A DNA stretch of 64,000 nt from Cocleimonas sp963760355 (GTDB lineage: Bacteria; Pseudomonadota; Gammaproteobacteria; Thiotrichales; Thiotrichaceae). The stretch is from positions 16,806-80,805 of the forward strand of contig CAVXCT010000021.1 in NCBI GenBank assembly GCA_963760355.1, in the 5' to 3' direction. How positions within the stretch are numbered: the stretch's first letter is position 1; every line of letters begins with the position of its first letter. This document shows, piece after piece, positions 9,326 to 17,733 of this stretch. The notes under the pieces are model-generated. The model was not told the DNA's origin. It worked only from the letters and a program-made list of their open reading frames with translations, and searched no databases. The translations under genes were made by a program, and so were the position numbers.

Positions 9326-11207
9326 CTAAACGATAAGCTCTGTGCGATCCAACGGACAGAGAATTACTTTATCTACTTTTACGTCAGCGGGAAATTCCTG
9401 TGCAGAAATCCAAACTTGATTTATGACGTTACTCACATCTGGTAGTGCCCGCAAGGTTGCTTTGGTTCTCAATTGATCAAAGAAAGCAAATGGCTCATCG
9501 AGGAATATAAATTGCTTTTCATTACCTGAGTTCTTCGCTAGCTCTTCAGACATTGCCATTCTTAATGCCAGCATGACTTGGCGCTGTGTACCCGATGATA
9601 TCTCGTCGAAATCCATATAGTCTTTCTTTTCATCAGAATGTATTTGCACGCTGAAGTCTTCTGCTATTCGAACTTCACTGTAACGACCTTCAGTAAATTT
9701 AGGTAATGTATTCGCTGATATATCTGAAATATTTTTATTGAACAATTCTACTGAATCTTTAGCTGCTCGTTGCATTAAACCTATTGAAATATTTTGTGTT
9801 TCAATACTGTATTTGCATTTATCTACGATCTTATTAAAACCTTGCAAAGTTGATCGTAAATTTCCAGCCTGATCTGAACGTGTTTTTTCTGTACTGATTT
9901 CATTCAGTAATACTTTACCAAGGTCTTCAATTTCACCATCTTGTTTATTTAACGAATCTGTCAACCTTGTAACTGCGGCAGTAATATCTTCAGTTTTAGC
10001 TTTATAAGCAGTAGTGCCTTCAGATAACTGAGCAAGGTTATTAAATTGCTCCCTTGGAGGAAGAATTTGCAGCGTAGACGGCTCATCAGCTCTTTCATGA
10101 AGCATTTGCACAACACGTTCTGGCAGTAAAGTTTCAACAAGTGTTGTTACATATCTATGGCCCTGCTGTAGTGAGCCAGCGAAGCCTTGCGCCTCATCAT
10201 CTAATCTGTATCATCGTTGCTTTTGAATTCTTGCGCACAACCATCGTAATTAAATAACCAATCAATGCAATAATTGCGCCGGGTAAAAGCCAACTCTCTG
10301 CCAAATTAGCAAACAATGTAGTGTTCTCTTCACTCATTGAAGTAGACAAAAACTGCATAAATGAGTCTTTAAAGTAGGTATTTAAAATCCATAATGCCCA
10401 CAAAATTAAAGCTATTGGAAATAATATTTTACCCAAAAAGTTGAATGTACTGAGTGCTTTTCTCGCACCATGAAATGCGCCGTAGTTATTTGAATACAAT
10501 TGGCCATTATCATTTAAGTGAGCAACTAATTTCTCTCTGTCTGTTTGCTCAATACCGAGAGTTTCTTCGGCATCAATTAATTCTGGCAACCAGGTTTCAT
10601 CGAGGTTAATTTCATCCAACCCAACTTGAGTTGACTCAATCTGTGGCAACAACTCATTAATTGCTTCTTCATTCTGTAGGTTCGATTTTTCAAAATCATC
10701 GGTAATCTGTGCATAAGCACCGATACCCGCCATTTGTTTAATCGTGCTACTTTGCGGATCTGGAGAAGTTAACTCTCTTTGTGCTAAATAGAATGAATTT
10801 GCAAAGGCATCGTAGTCGAAACCCAAAATTCTGGGTAAAGCTTCGGCCACCACTTTAACACCCTCGAGTTTATTATTTTCCCCGTCACCATCTATTTTTT
10901 GCAGGGTTGCCTCTGATTGACCTTTTCGATTGACACTACGGCTCAGCTCATAGTTATCATCATCACCTGCAATAAACTCTATGGTTACATCAGTAACATC
11001 AGTCCCCCAACAAACGAGCTTACCAAGGTTTTTTTCATTGAGGAAAAACGTCCTGCCGAATAGCGCAAAACATATGGATTCACCTATACTGGTTTTTCCA
11101 GACTCATTTGAGCCAGCTACAGTAATTACACCAGATTCAGGAATATCCGTTACTTGGAGTTTGTGATATTTTCGAAAATTAGTCGCGACTAAAGATTTAA
11201 TCAGCAT
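9326..11207 (-). CDS. Membrane-spanning SMC/Rad50-like ATPase (frameshifted as assembled)
   Basis: Two reading frames make one protein of about 627 residues. The N-terminal part (10197-11207) has the Walker A motif GSNESGKTS at residues 32-40 and a Q-loop near FYLAQREL. After a short helical part it has two membrane segments at about 258-278 and 306-324. The C-terminal part (up to about 10210) has a helical region, the ABC signature ISSGTQRQ and the Walker B and D-loop FIFLDEPFAFFD. This is the head-arm-head layout of Rad50/SbcC, but short and with a membrane hairpin, as in YhaN-like ATPases. The frames meet at 10197-10210. Removing one base of CAGATTAG gives IQLDDEAQ and restores the frame. 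The function is unknown. The gene overlaps the 68-residue gene upstream by 11 bases. Confidence 0.8.
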
Positions 11208-11403
11208 TGAAAAGCTCCTCTACTGAAATAGAGTCATCCAGCTTTTGAAGTACTAACTTGATAGCATCTTCATATTTATCAATATCGAAATCTTCTTTTT
11301 CTGACTGCTCTTTTACATCTTCTTTACAGAATTTAGCAAAACGTTTTGCTGCTCCCCTTTCGCTTTCTGTCTTTAACCAACGAAGTTCTAATTTGGCCGC
11401 CAT
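11197..11403 (-). CDS. Small hypothetical protein coupled to SMC-like ATPase
   Basis: The 68-residue product is highly charged and likely all-helical. It has a basic first half (ERGAAKRFAKFCKED) and an acidic second half. ATG 11403 is preceded by GGAGAG at good spacing, and an in-frame TGA lies upstream, so the short form is the true start. Its stop overlaps the ATPase start by 11 bases, so the two are translationally coupled and probably work together. I do not recognise the family. An SbcD-type nuclease, the usual partner of Rad50-like proteins, is not next to it. Confidence 0.65.
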   Translation of the reverse strand: MAAKLELRWLKTESERGAAKRFAKFCKEDVKEQSEKEDFDIDKYEDAIKLVLQKLDDSISVEELFNAD

Positions 11404-11502
11404 GCAATCTCTCCAAGTACTAATTCATCAGAATAATGCCCTGATTAAAACAGGACATACTATAACCATTGTAGTGAAAATAAATGAAAATACAACGGCA
11501 AT

Positions 11503-11537
11503 AAAAAAGCCTCTAGTGACTAGGGTCTCTAGAGGCT
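11503..11537 (-). terminator. Intrinsic terminator of rho
   Basis: GCCTCTAG (11509-11516) pairs with CTAGAGGC (11529-11536). Read on the minus strand the stem is followed by six Ts. It lies 22 bases past the rho stop. Confidence 0.85.
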
Positions 11538-11558
11538 TATAGAATAGCTAAACGTTGT

Positions 11559-12815
11559 TTAGCCTTTCATATTATTGAAAAATTCTTCATTTGTTTTTGT
11601 CTTTTGTAGCTTATCAAATAAGAATTCCATGGCCTCAACTTCTTCCATTGGATGTAGGAACTTACGCAGAATCCAAAGGCTTTGAAGTTCATCTTCACCA
11701 ACCAGTAACTCTTCACGACGAGTACCAGAACGATTGACGTTAATTGCAGGGTAAACACGCTTTTCAGAAATTTTACGATCAAGATGCAATTCTGAGTTAC
11801 CTGTACCTTTGAATTCTTCATAGATAACTTCATCCATTTTTGAACCCGTATCTATAAGCGCTGTAGCAAGGATAGTTAAACTACCGCCTTCTTCAAGGTT
11901 TCGCGCTGCACCAAAGAAACGCTTAGGACGATGCAATGCATTTGCATCTACACCACCGGTTAAAACTTTACCCGATGAAGGAACAACAGTGTTGTAAGCA
12001 CGTGCTAAACGAGTAATTGAATCTAATAAAATAATAACGTCTTTTTTATGCTCAACAAGGCGCTTCGCTTTCTCTATGACCATTTCCGCAACTTGCACAT
12101 GACGTGTTGCTGGCTCATCAAACGTAGAAGAAACCACCTCACCCTGAACCATACGGGACATTTCAGTAACTTCCTCCGGACGTTCATCAATGAGGAGAAC
12201 TATAAGGTGTGCATCAGGCTGATTTGTGGCAATGCTTTGTGCAATATTTTGCAGCATCATTGTTTTACCAGCTTTTGGTGGTGCAATAATTAATCCACGT
12301 TGCCCCTTACCTATAGGAGCTACGATATCAATAACTCGAGCAGTAATATCTTCGGTGCTACCATTACCACGCTCCATGCGCATACGTTCATCAGGATGAA
12401 GTGGCGTCAGGTTCTCAAATAATAATTTATTACGAGCATTTTCTGGTGGCTCAGTGTTAATTGTATCAACTTTCAATAAGGCGAAATAACGTTCACTATC
12501 TTTCGGTGTGCGTATTTTACCTGCAACCGTATCACCAGTTCTTAAACCAAAACGGCGTATCTGACTTGGGGATACATAAATATCATCAGCTCCTGCAACA
12601 TAATTACTATCGCTTGATCTTAAAAAACCGAACCCATCCTGTAATATTTCTAAAACACCATCTCCGTATATATCATCGCCTTCTTTGGCGACTGCTTTTA
12701 AAATAGCAAAAATTACATCTTGCTTGCGTGCACGGGACATTCCATCGACGCCCTTTTCCTTTGCAATAGCCAGTATTTCAGGAGGTGTTTTTTGTTTTAG
12801 TTCAGTAAGGTTCAT
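11559..12815 (-). CDS. rho: Transcription termination factor Rho
   Basis: Rho is the hexameric RNA helicase that ends transcription at Rho-dependent sites. The 418-residue length matches the E. coli protein. The cold-shock-like RNA-binding domain includes DGFGFLR. The ATPase core has the P-loop APPKAGKTMM, LIDERPEEVTE and the Q/R-loop region. The gene follows trxA on the same strand, the conserved gammaproteobacterial order. A 328-base leader separates them, as expected for a gene that is often controlled through its own leader. Antagonism of Rho is also one role of RfaH-type proteins, one of which is encoded at 58034. Confidence 0.98.
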   Translation of the reverse strand: MNLTELKQKTPPEILAIAKEKGVDGMSRARKQDVIFAILKAVAKEGDDIYGDGVLEILQDGFGFLRSSDSNYVAGADDIYVSPSQIRRFGLRTGDTVAGKIRTPKDSERYFALLKVDTINTEPPENARNKLLFENLTPLHPDERMRMERGNGSTEDITARVIDIVAPIGKGQRGLIIAPPKAGKTMMLQNIAQSIATNQPDAHLIVLLIDERPEEVTEMSRMVQGEVVSSTFDEPATRHVQVAEMVIEKAKRLVEHKKDVIILLDSITRLARAYNTVVPSSGKVLTGGVDANALHRPKRFFGAARNLEEGGSLTILATALIDTGSKMDEVIYEEFKGTGNSELHLDRKISEKRVYPAINVNRSGTRREELLVGEDELQSLWILRKFLHPMEEVEAMEFLFDKLQKTKTNEEFFNNMKG

Positions 12816-13143
12816 AGGTGAATTATTGAGATAATATTAGAAAAAAAGATTGGTTAATTTGAATTTTGAGTAGCTATTCGTATCAGTACATATTTTCGAT
12901 AAAGTAAAATTCTATTGTTGAGTCATATCTAGAAAAATGACAGAAAGAATTAAAATACGATATGGAATTTAGAATATGAAATAATAAATATATTATTTAG
13001 TGTTTGTTTTATAAAATTTGCTTGTAAATTTCTGCCTGAAGCGGCAAAACAAGAAGTACAGTTACTAACAACTTACATAACGGTATCACGTGAAAAAATA
13101 TTAGTCCAGCTTTAAGAGATAAGCTGGACTATGAAAAATCTAA
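12816..13143 (-). other. rho leader / trxA-rho intergenic region
   Basis: No gene is visible. The stretch is AT-rich. A hairpin at 13021-13053 (CTTGT paired with ACAAG, with inner TTTTGCC and GGCAGAAA in minus-strand order) lies in what would be the rho leader. The terminator of trxA occupies 13092-13130. The rho promoter should lie between these points, but I cannot place it with confidence. Confidence 0.4.
13092..13130 (-). terminator. Intrinsic terminator of trxA
   Basis: AGTCCAGCTT (13103-13112) and AAGCTGGACT (13121-13130) form a perfect 10-bp stem. On the minus strand it is followed by a T-run (ATATTTTTT). It lies 14 bases past the trxA stop. Confidence 0.85.
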
Positions 13144-13464
13144 TTAGATATTCTGATCCAGGAATGCAGTTAATTGTGATTTATTTAATGCTCCAACTTT
13201 GGTTGCAGCTACTTCACCATCTTTGAATAACATTAGTGTTGGAATTCCACGAATACCATATTTAGGTGGAGTGTCGCCATTGTCATCAATATTTAACTTG
13301 GCAATAGTCACTTTACCTTCATACTCTGCCGCCAACTCTTCAAGAATAGGCGCTACTGATTTACAAGGACCACACCACTCTGCCCAGTAATCGACTAAAA
13401 CAGGTGTGCTACTTTTTAAAACATCTTGTTCGAATGAATCATCACTCAGGCTTACAATACTCAC
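13144..13464 (-). CDS. trxA: Thioredoxin TrxA
   Basis: TrxA is the cytoplasmic dithiol-disulfide reductase. The 106-residue protein has the active site WAEWCGPCK at about residues 28-36 and the cis-proline loop GIRGIPTLMLF. It has no signal peptide. It lies in front of rho on the same strand, with its own terminator between them. Confidence 0.97.
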   Translation of the reverse strand: MSIVSLSDDSFEQDVLKSSTPVLVDYWAEWCGPCKSVAPILEELAAEYEGKVTIAKLNIDDNGDTPPKYGIRGIPTLMLFKDGEVAATKVGALNKSQLTAFLDQNI

Positions 13465-13521
13465 TTTGTTTGTTACTCCAGCGTTGTATTTAAATAGTGT
13501 AAAGCCTGATTATCAGGCCTA

Positions 13522-14688
13522 TTAGAAATAATTCAAGTCCAATCGTTGGATAAACCAATAAAAAGCAACAAGTGCTATGACTAAAGAAGCAGGTGTTGTT
13601 ATAACAGTTTTGTACCATGGCTTTTTACCAAACCAGAAACCTATCAATAAGAATGCTGCCAGGATGATTACTAACTGACCAATTTCTACACCAACATTAA
13701 AACTAATCAAAGCCGTAATAAAGGCATTTTCTGGCATCCCAAAATCTGCCAACACACTTGCGAATCCTAAACCGTGTAACAAACCAAATAAGAAAACCAG
13801 CACTAAACGACTATTATACAAACGTTTTGCAAAGATATTCTCTATCCCCACATACGCAATTGATAAAGCAATTAAAGGTTCAACAATATTAGCTGGCAAG
13901 CTTATAACACTATTCATTGCCAAACCTAAGGTAAGGGTGTGAGCCACCGTAAACATGGTTATTTGCCAAAGAAGAGGCCTGAAAGCGACACCAAAAAGAA
14001 ACAACCCCAAAATGAATAGAATATGATCCAGACCCTTTGGGAGAATATGCTCAAATCCTATAATCACGTATGAGATAACTGTTTGATAAAGCGGTTTATC
14101 TGCAACTACCTCTGTTAATGACATTGCCTCACTCGGCTTATCATTTTTTAACCATTGCCATTGCGACCAGTGATATTCTTGCTTGACCTCATTTACCTGT
14201 TTTAAACGTACAGCATTATCACCAAATGATGCAGGGTAATACCACGTCATAGATGTAGTAGAATTACTCGCTACCCCTGAAAGTTCAATGAGGCTTATAC
14301 GGGGTACTTTGGTATACCCTGGCTCAGGAATATCAACTTTTTTAAAGATTAAATCGATTTTTTTCTTACTATTATTTAATAAGCTGAGCTTTTCCAAAAA
14401 CGTAGATTTAAATTTATCAAATTCGATTAATAATTCATCAGCCTCCATTTTTCGCAGAACATCATACTCTTCTGCATTTGGAGCATCTTTAGTATTCTTG
14501 TATCGACCGTCTATACCAGTCAGCAAAGCTTCGATACTGGCTCGAATTTCAAGATTAACCTGACCCTTTTCATTTACGATTATTTCAATAAGCGCTGGTT
14601 TTACTACATCGGCTGAGACCCAAAAAGGTACCAGAAATACTATAAGAAGTATGGTGCGAGTTATCTTTCCAGAGTTAGAGAGTTTCAT
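13522..14688 (-). CDS. HupE/UreJ-2 family membrane protein
   Basis: The 388-residue protein has an N-terminal signal peptide, a periplasmic part of about 170 residues, and a C-terminal membrane domain with about six to seven helices. The membrane domain starts with GFEHILPKGLDHILFILGLFLFG, which keeps the H...DH metal-binding pattern of the HupE/UreJ family, followed by FTVAHTLTLGLA. HupE is linked to nickel uptake for hydrogenases. That fits the hyp genes here, but this long form with a periplasmic domain is widespread and mostly uncharacterised. It lies between trxA and the sox cluster and has its own start behind the bidirectional terminator at 14805. Confidence 0.85.
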   Translation of the reverse strand: MKLSNSGKITRTILLIVFLVPFWVSADVVKPALIEIIVNEKGQVNLEIRASIEALLTGIDGRYKNTKDAPNAEEYDVLRKMEADELLIEFDKFKSTFLEKLSLLNNSKKKIDLIFKKVDIPEPGYTKVPRISLIELSGVASNSTTSMTWYYPASFGDNAVRLKQVNEVKQEYHWSQWQWLKNDKPSEAMSLTEVVADKPLYQTVISYVIIGFEHILPKGLDHILFILGLFLFGVAFRPLLWQITMFTVAHTLTLGLAMNSVISLPANIVEPLIALSIAYVGIENIFAKRLYNSRLVLVFLFGLLHGLGFASVLADFGMPENAFITALISFNVGVEIGQLVIILAAFLLIGFWFGKKPWYKTVITTPASLVIALVAFYWFIQRLDLNYF

Positions 14689-14804
14689 TAAGGGTTGATC
14701 GAAATTATTTGGATTGGTGGCGTATGTTTAATCAATATTACCATTGAAGTGAAACACAATTCTTCAGCAAACGTTAAATTAGAGATTATCTAAACTACAG
14801 ACGC

Positions 14805-14833
14805 AAAAAAGCCGAGTTCAACTCGGCTTTTTT
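14805..14833 (-). terminator. Intrinsic terminator of the sox operon
   Basis: GCCGAGT (14811-14817) and ACTCGGC (14821-14827) form a perfect stem with a TCA loop. It is flanked by AAAAAA on the left and TTTTTT on the right, so it can work in both directions. It lies 21 bases past soxK. Confidence 0.9.
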
Positions 14834-14853
14834 GCAATCTAAAACTTAGAAGT

Positions 14854-15138
14854 TTAGAAACGTGGACCCGCTGTTTTAGCTAATTCAGCCTGCTTCAGTG
14901 ATTGCTTGCTTTGCATTACTACCATGTTGGCTAGTTTGATAGCTTTTTCATCTTTGCCATCTTTTGCCGCAGCTTCAGCATTCTTTATGGCTTTACCCAT
15001 ATCACGCCAAGCCATACCAGCTTCATCAGCTGCTTTATAAGCTTTTTTCGCCGCATCAATTGCATCTTGAGCGCCACCAGCCATAACTGTTGAGCTTAAA
15101 CTGAATATAACTGACGCTATTAAAAATTTGAACTTCAT
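14854..15138 (-). CDS. soxK: SoxXA-binding protein SoxK
   Basis: SoxK (SAXB) is a small periplasmic protein that binds SoxXA and raises its activity with SoxYZ. The product is 94 residues from ATG 15138, which has GGAG just upstream. The longer TTG start would run through that ribosome-binding site. A signal peptide (cleavage after VMA) is followed by an alanine- and lysine-rich helical body (DAIDAAKKAYKAADEAG) ending in AKTAGPRF. It is the last gene of soxXYZAK and precedes a strong terminator. Confidence 0.88.
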   Translation of the reverse strand: MKFKFLIASVIFSLSSTVMAGGAQDAIDAAKKAYKAADEAGMAWRDMGKAIKNAEAAAKDGKDEKAIKLANMVVMQSKQSLKQAELAKTAGPRF

Positions 15139-15162
15139 ATATATCTCCAATAGTTATATGGG

Positions 15163-15999
15163 TTACTTTCTAGCACCTGGGCCATTCAACTCAATTCCGT
15201 TAGACATTACTGCCTGGAAGTATTCCAAAGCTTTGTATTCGTCACTTTGTGCCTTAAAAGGCTTAGCCCTAATATTCTTATTACAACCACCGTAACGACG
15301 ATGCAATGTACCCATCTCACCCCACTTAGTTCTAAACACTGGGAAGTGAGAAGGATGACCTAAAGCCGGGCTCAATAATTCACTTCGAACCTTACGGTTG
15401 AAGTTATATACATGACAATCCGCACAAGCTAAGTTTAATTGACCACGTTTTGCATAGAAAAATTTCTTACCTTTATCGTACCAGGCAACTGCTTTTTCAG
15501 TCTTGGGCTGAACATCAATCTTGCCTCCACGACCAGCATAAGCAATATGAGCTGATACTGCAGCTATGTTGCCTTTCTTCCATTTAAATGGCTTTTCGCC
15601 ATTGTCTGTCAAACATTTATTGATATCGCCTTCTAAAGTAACAATAGTATCTTTGGCTTCATCATGGTACGGGTATTTAGCGCGAGTACCACTGATGTCA
15701 TCACCAAAACAACTGGCAAAAGATTTACCATTTTTAAAGGTCTTAGCCCAAAGGTCAGCACCTTTATCTAGGTCAATCTCATACGGTGGAAATTCTTCTA
15801 TTTCTTCCCACTGGCTACGTGAATCTGCATCTAGTGAATAAACTCCGTTTTGAAAATCTTCAAATTTTACATCTGGCACAGCTTTTTTAAAATAGCTTCT
15901 AAATGCTTCTGTATCTTCAGCTGGCGTTGAAGCCTGTGCTGTGACAAATGGGGTAAACGCAATTGCCAATAAAGCCACTGATGTGATCAGTTTTTTCAT
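15163..15999 (-). CDS. soxA: L-cysteine S-thiosulfotransferase subunit SoxA
   Basis: SoxA is the catalytic cytochrome c subunit of SoxXA, which links thiosulfate oxidatively to the SoxY cysteine in the periplasm. The 278-residue precursor starts with a signal peptide cleaved near AQAS. Only one haem site is visible, CADCH at residues 192-196. The place of a second haem site in the diheme form holds CFGDD (Cys97), so this is the monohaem type. The catalytic cysteine is Cys239 in RYGGCNK. AGGAGG-like sequence precedes the ATG. It sits between soxZ and soxK. Confidence 0.96.
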   Translation of the reverse strand: MKKLITSVALLAIAFTPFVTAQASTPAEDTEAFRSYFKKAVPDVKFEDFQNGVYSLDADSRSQWEEIEEFPPYEIDLDKGADLWAKTFKNGKSFASCFGDDISGTRAKYPYHDEAKDTIVTLEGDINKCLTDNGEKPFKWKKGNIAAVSAHIAYAGRGGKIDVQPKTEKAVAWYDKGKKFFYAKRGQLNLACADCHVYNFNRKVRSELLSPALGHPSHFPVFRTKWGEMGTLHRRYGGCNKNIRAKPFKAQSDEYKALEYFQAVMSNGIELNGPGARK

Positions 16000-16059
16000 T
16001 TTTTTCCTCCTAGCTTGAATAACGGTGCCTCAAATTTAAGACACAGCTTCCTTATTGTT

Positions 16060-16380
16060 TTACTTCTTTCCTACTTCTTTTTCGAGAGAGTCGCTCTTAC
16101 CCATGTTATCTGTCCAGGTAAGTTTAACTTTATCAGACTTAGAACCAGCATAATTAAAAGAAAGGAACGGGTTCTTAGAAACCGAGCCACTCCAATCTGC
16201 TGTCATTACTGTTTTACCGTTAGCTTCAACTTTCACTTCGGTAATATAATGAGCTGGAATTGTATCGCCAGTTTTCTGATCTTTACGAAGACCAGTTTCC
16301 ATTGGGTGAGTGATAAGGGCTTTCACCTCTATTTTGCCACCCTTTTCTTTTGTACGTAGTTTGATTGTTGATTTTGCCAT
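16060..16380 (-). CDS. soxZ: Thiosulfate oxidation carrier complex protein SoxZ
   Basis: SoxZ pairs with SoxY in the substrate-carrying complex of thiosulfate oxidation. The 106-residue protein has the family's immunoglobulin-like fold pattern, with IEVKALITHPMETG near the start and WSGSVSKNPFLSF in the middle. It has no signal peptide of its own, as usual: SoxZ is exported together with SoxY. It starts 4 bases after soxY ends. Confidence 0.97.
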   Translation of the reverse strand: MAKSTIKLRTKEKGGKIEVKALITHPMETGLRKDQKTGDTIPAHYITEVKVEANGKTVMTADWSGSVSKNPFLSFNYAGSKSDKVKLTWTDNMGKSDSLEKEVGKK

Positions 16381-16384
16381 GATA

Positions 16385-16849
16385 TTAGCCTCCGCAGCCG
16401 CCTTTAGTTACTTTAACGTTGGTTTTTGCTGTGTAGAACTTATCGCCAGCTTTTACGATTACAACGACGTCTGTGGTCTTTCCCATTTTAAAACGAGACT
16501 TAACCGCAGCAACTGCTCCTTCACCCAACGTGTAGCGAGCACCAAATGGTGTTGGATTAGCAGCAGTAAGAGAAATTATTTCTGTAGTTCCCTCTATCTC
16601 TGAAGTGATTCCAACAGGAACAACTGCGCCGTTTTCTGCAATTTCAGGTGCTTTGATTTTAATTTTGTCAGACTCTGTTGCGCCTGTAGCGCCAAGCATA
16701 GTCATAATTTCATCAACTGATTTTGCTTTGGCAAGATCCGCTGTCATTGCAGCGGCGAATACATTACTTGGGCTTAACATGCCAGAAGTAACTGCAACGC
16801 CTGTAGCACTAGCTACTATTGTGCTTTTTAAAAAGCTTCTACGTTTCAT
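16385..16849 (-). CDS. soxY: Thiosulfate oxidation carrier protein SoxY
   Basis: SoxY carries the sulfur intermediates on a C-terminal cysteine. The 154-residue protein ends in the diagnostic GGCGG, with the carrier cysteine at residue 152. A twin-arginine signal (MKRRSFLK) at the N-terminus explains export of the folded SoxYZ pair. soxX lies upstream and soxZ downstream on the same strand. Confidence 0.97.
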   Translation of the reverse strand: MKRRSFLKSTIVASATGVAVTSGMLSPSNVFAAAMTADLAKAKSVDEIMTMLGATGATESDKIKIKAPEIAENGAVVPVGITSEIEGTTEIISLTAANPTPFGARYTLGEGAVAAVKSRFKMGKTTDVVVIVKAGDKFYTAKTNVKVTKGGCGG

Positions 16850-16922
16850 TGTAATTCCTCATATAAGGTTTTAAGTATTAAAGGTTGTCCTCCATAGAAC
16901 AAACTTAGTCTCTAATCATTGG

Positions 16923-17291
16923 TTATAGGCTGTGTACGTAATCGGTAATTAATTCGATTTCTTTAGCCGTCAAAATACCATGTGTGCCGAAAGGAGGCAT
17001 AATGGTGTTTGGATTCTTCGTACGCGCATCTGCGATTTGTGCTTGCAAAACCCCTTTATCAGGAAAACGTGCCTTCATAACAACCAGTGGTGGACCTATA
17101 TTTCCTGGTTGATCACCATCTGCCATCATATGGCAAGCTAGGCAATTACCTTTCTTGACAGCAAAGGCAAGTTTTTTTCCTTGTTCTAAAGCACTTTTAT
17201 CTTCTGCAACCACTGTAGGTGCAATTCCTATTACTCCCATTATAGCCAATGCTGAAGCAGCAATTGACACTACGCGAAAACTCTTTCGCAT
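16923..17291 (-). CDS. soxX: Sulfur oxidation c-type cytochrome SoxX
   Basis: SoxX is the monohaem cytochrome c partner of SoxA and takes electrons from the thiosulfate-SoxY linkage. From ATG 17291, with a strong AGGAGGT in front, it has 122 residues, a signal peptide to about residue 29, and one haem site CLACH at 50-54. The distal methionine is likely in TIMPPFGTHG. The longer frame beginning at 17345 ignores this ribosome-binding site. It is the first gene of the sox operon. soxB and soxCD are not in the window. Confidence 0.95.
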   Translation of the reverse strand: MRKSFRVVSIAASALAIMGVIGIAPTVVAEDKSALEQGKKLAFAVKKGNCLACHMMADGDQPGNIGPPLVVMKARFPDKGVLQAQIADARTKNPNTIMPPFGTHGILTAKEIELITDYVHSL

Positions 17292-17733
17292 TGTTGACCT
17301 CCTAGTTAACTTGATTATCTCTAATTTTTTAATATATTTATCCATTAGAGCTTTAAGAATAGCTCATTCTAAAAAAATTAGTTAGATTTTTAATAATCTC
17401 TGAAACAAATTTTTGAAAGTAAAATCAGGGGATAGTTTCAGGTTGGGATAAACAATATACAAAAAATTAATTTTTAATATTAGGTAATATTGCCGTTTGT
17501 ATAGTGGTTTTCCACTATGCATTACTAAGACAAAATAAGATTTATCGTCAGAAAATTAATTCCCGGTAACCGGGGGAAATTCAATCACTATTAACTAGAA
17601 TTTCTTCTGTACTCCAGTTGGCCCGGAGACGAGAACAAAGGGTGTTACTTATTTTGCTACAGACTCAATCATGAAAATGAGGCTGAGAGTATGGGGGTGT
17701 GTTTTTAAAAGCTTTTTTCTAACTCAATCTAAT
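17292..17733. other. Intergenic region upstream of soxX
   Basis: No gene is visible here. It should hold the sox operon promoter on the minus strand. A short hairpin CCCGG-TAA-CCGGG lies near 17566, and a G-rich run at 17693-17706 resembles the complement of the C-rich repeat. Neither can be assigned a role. Confidence 0.35.
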
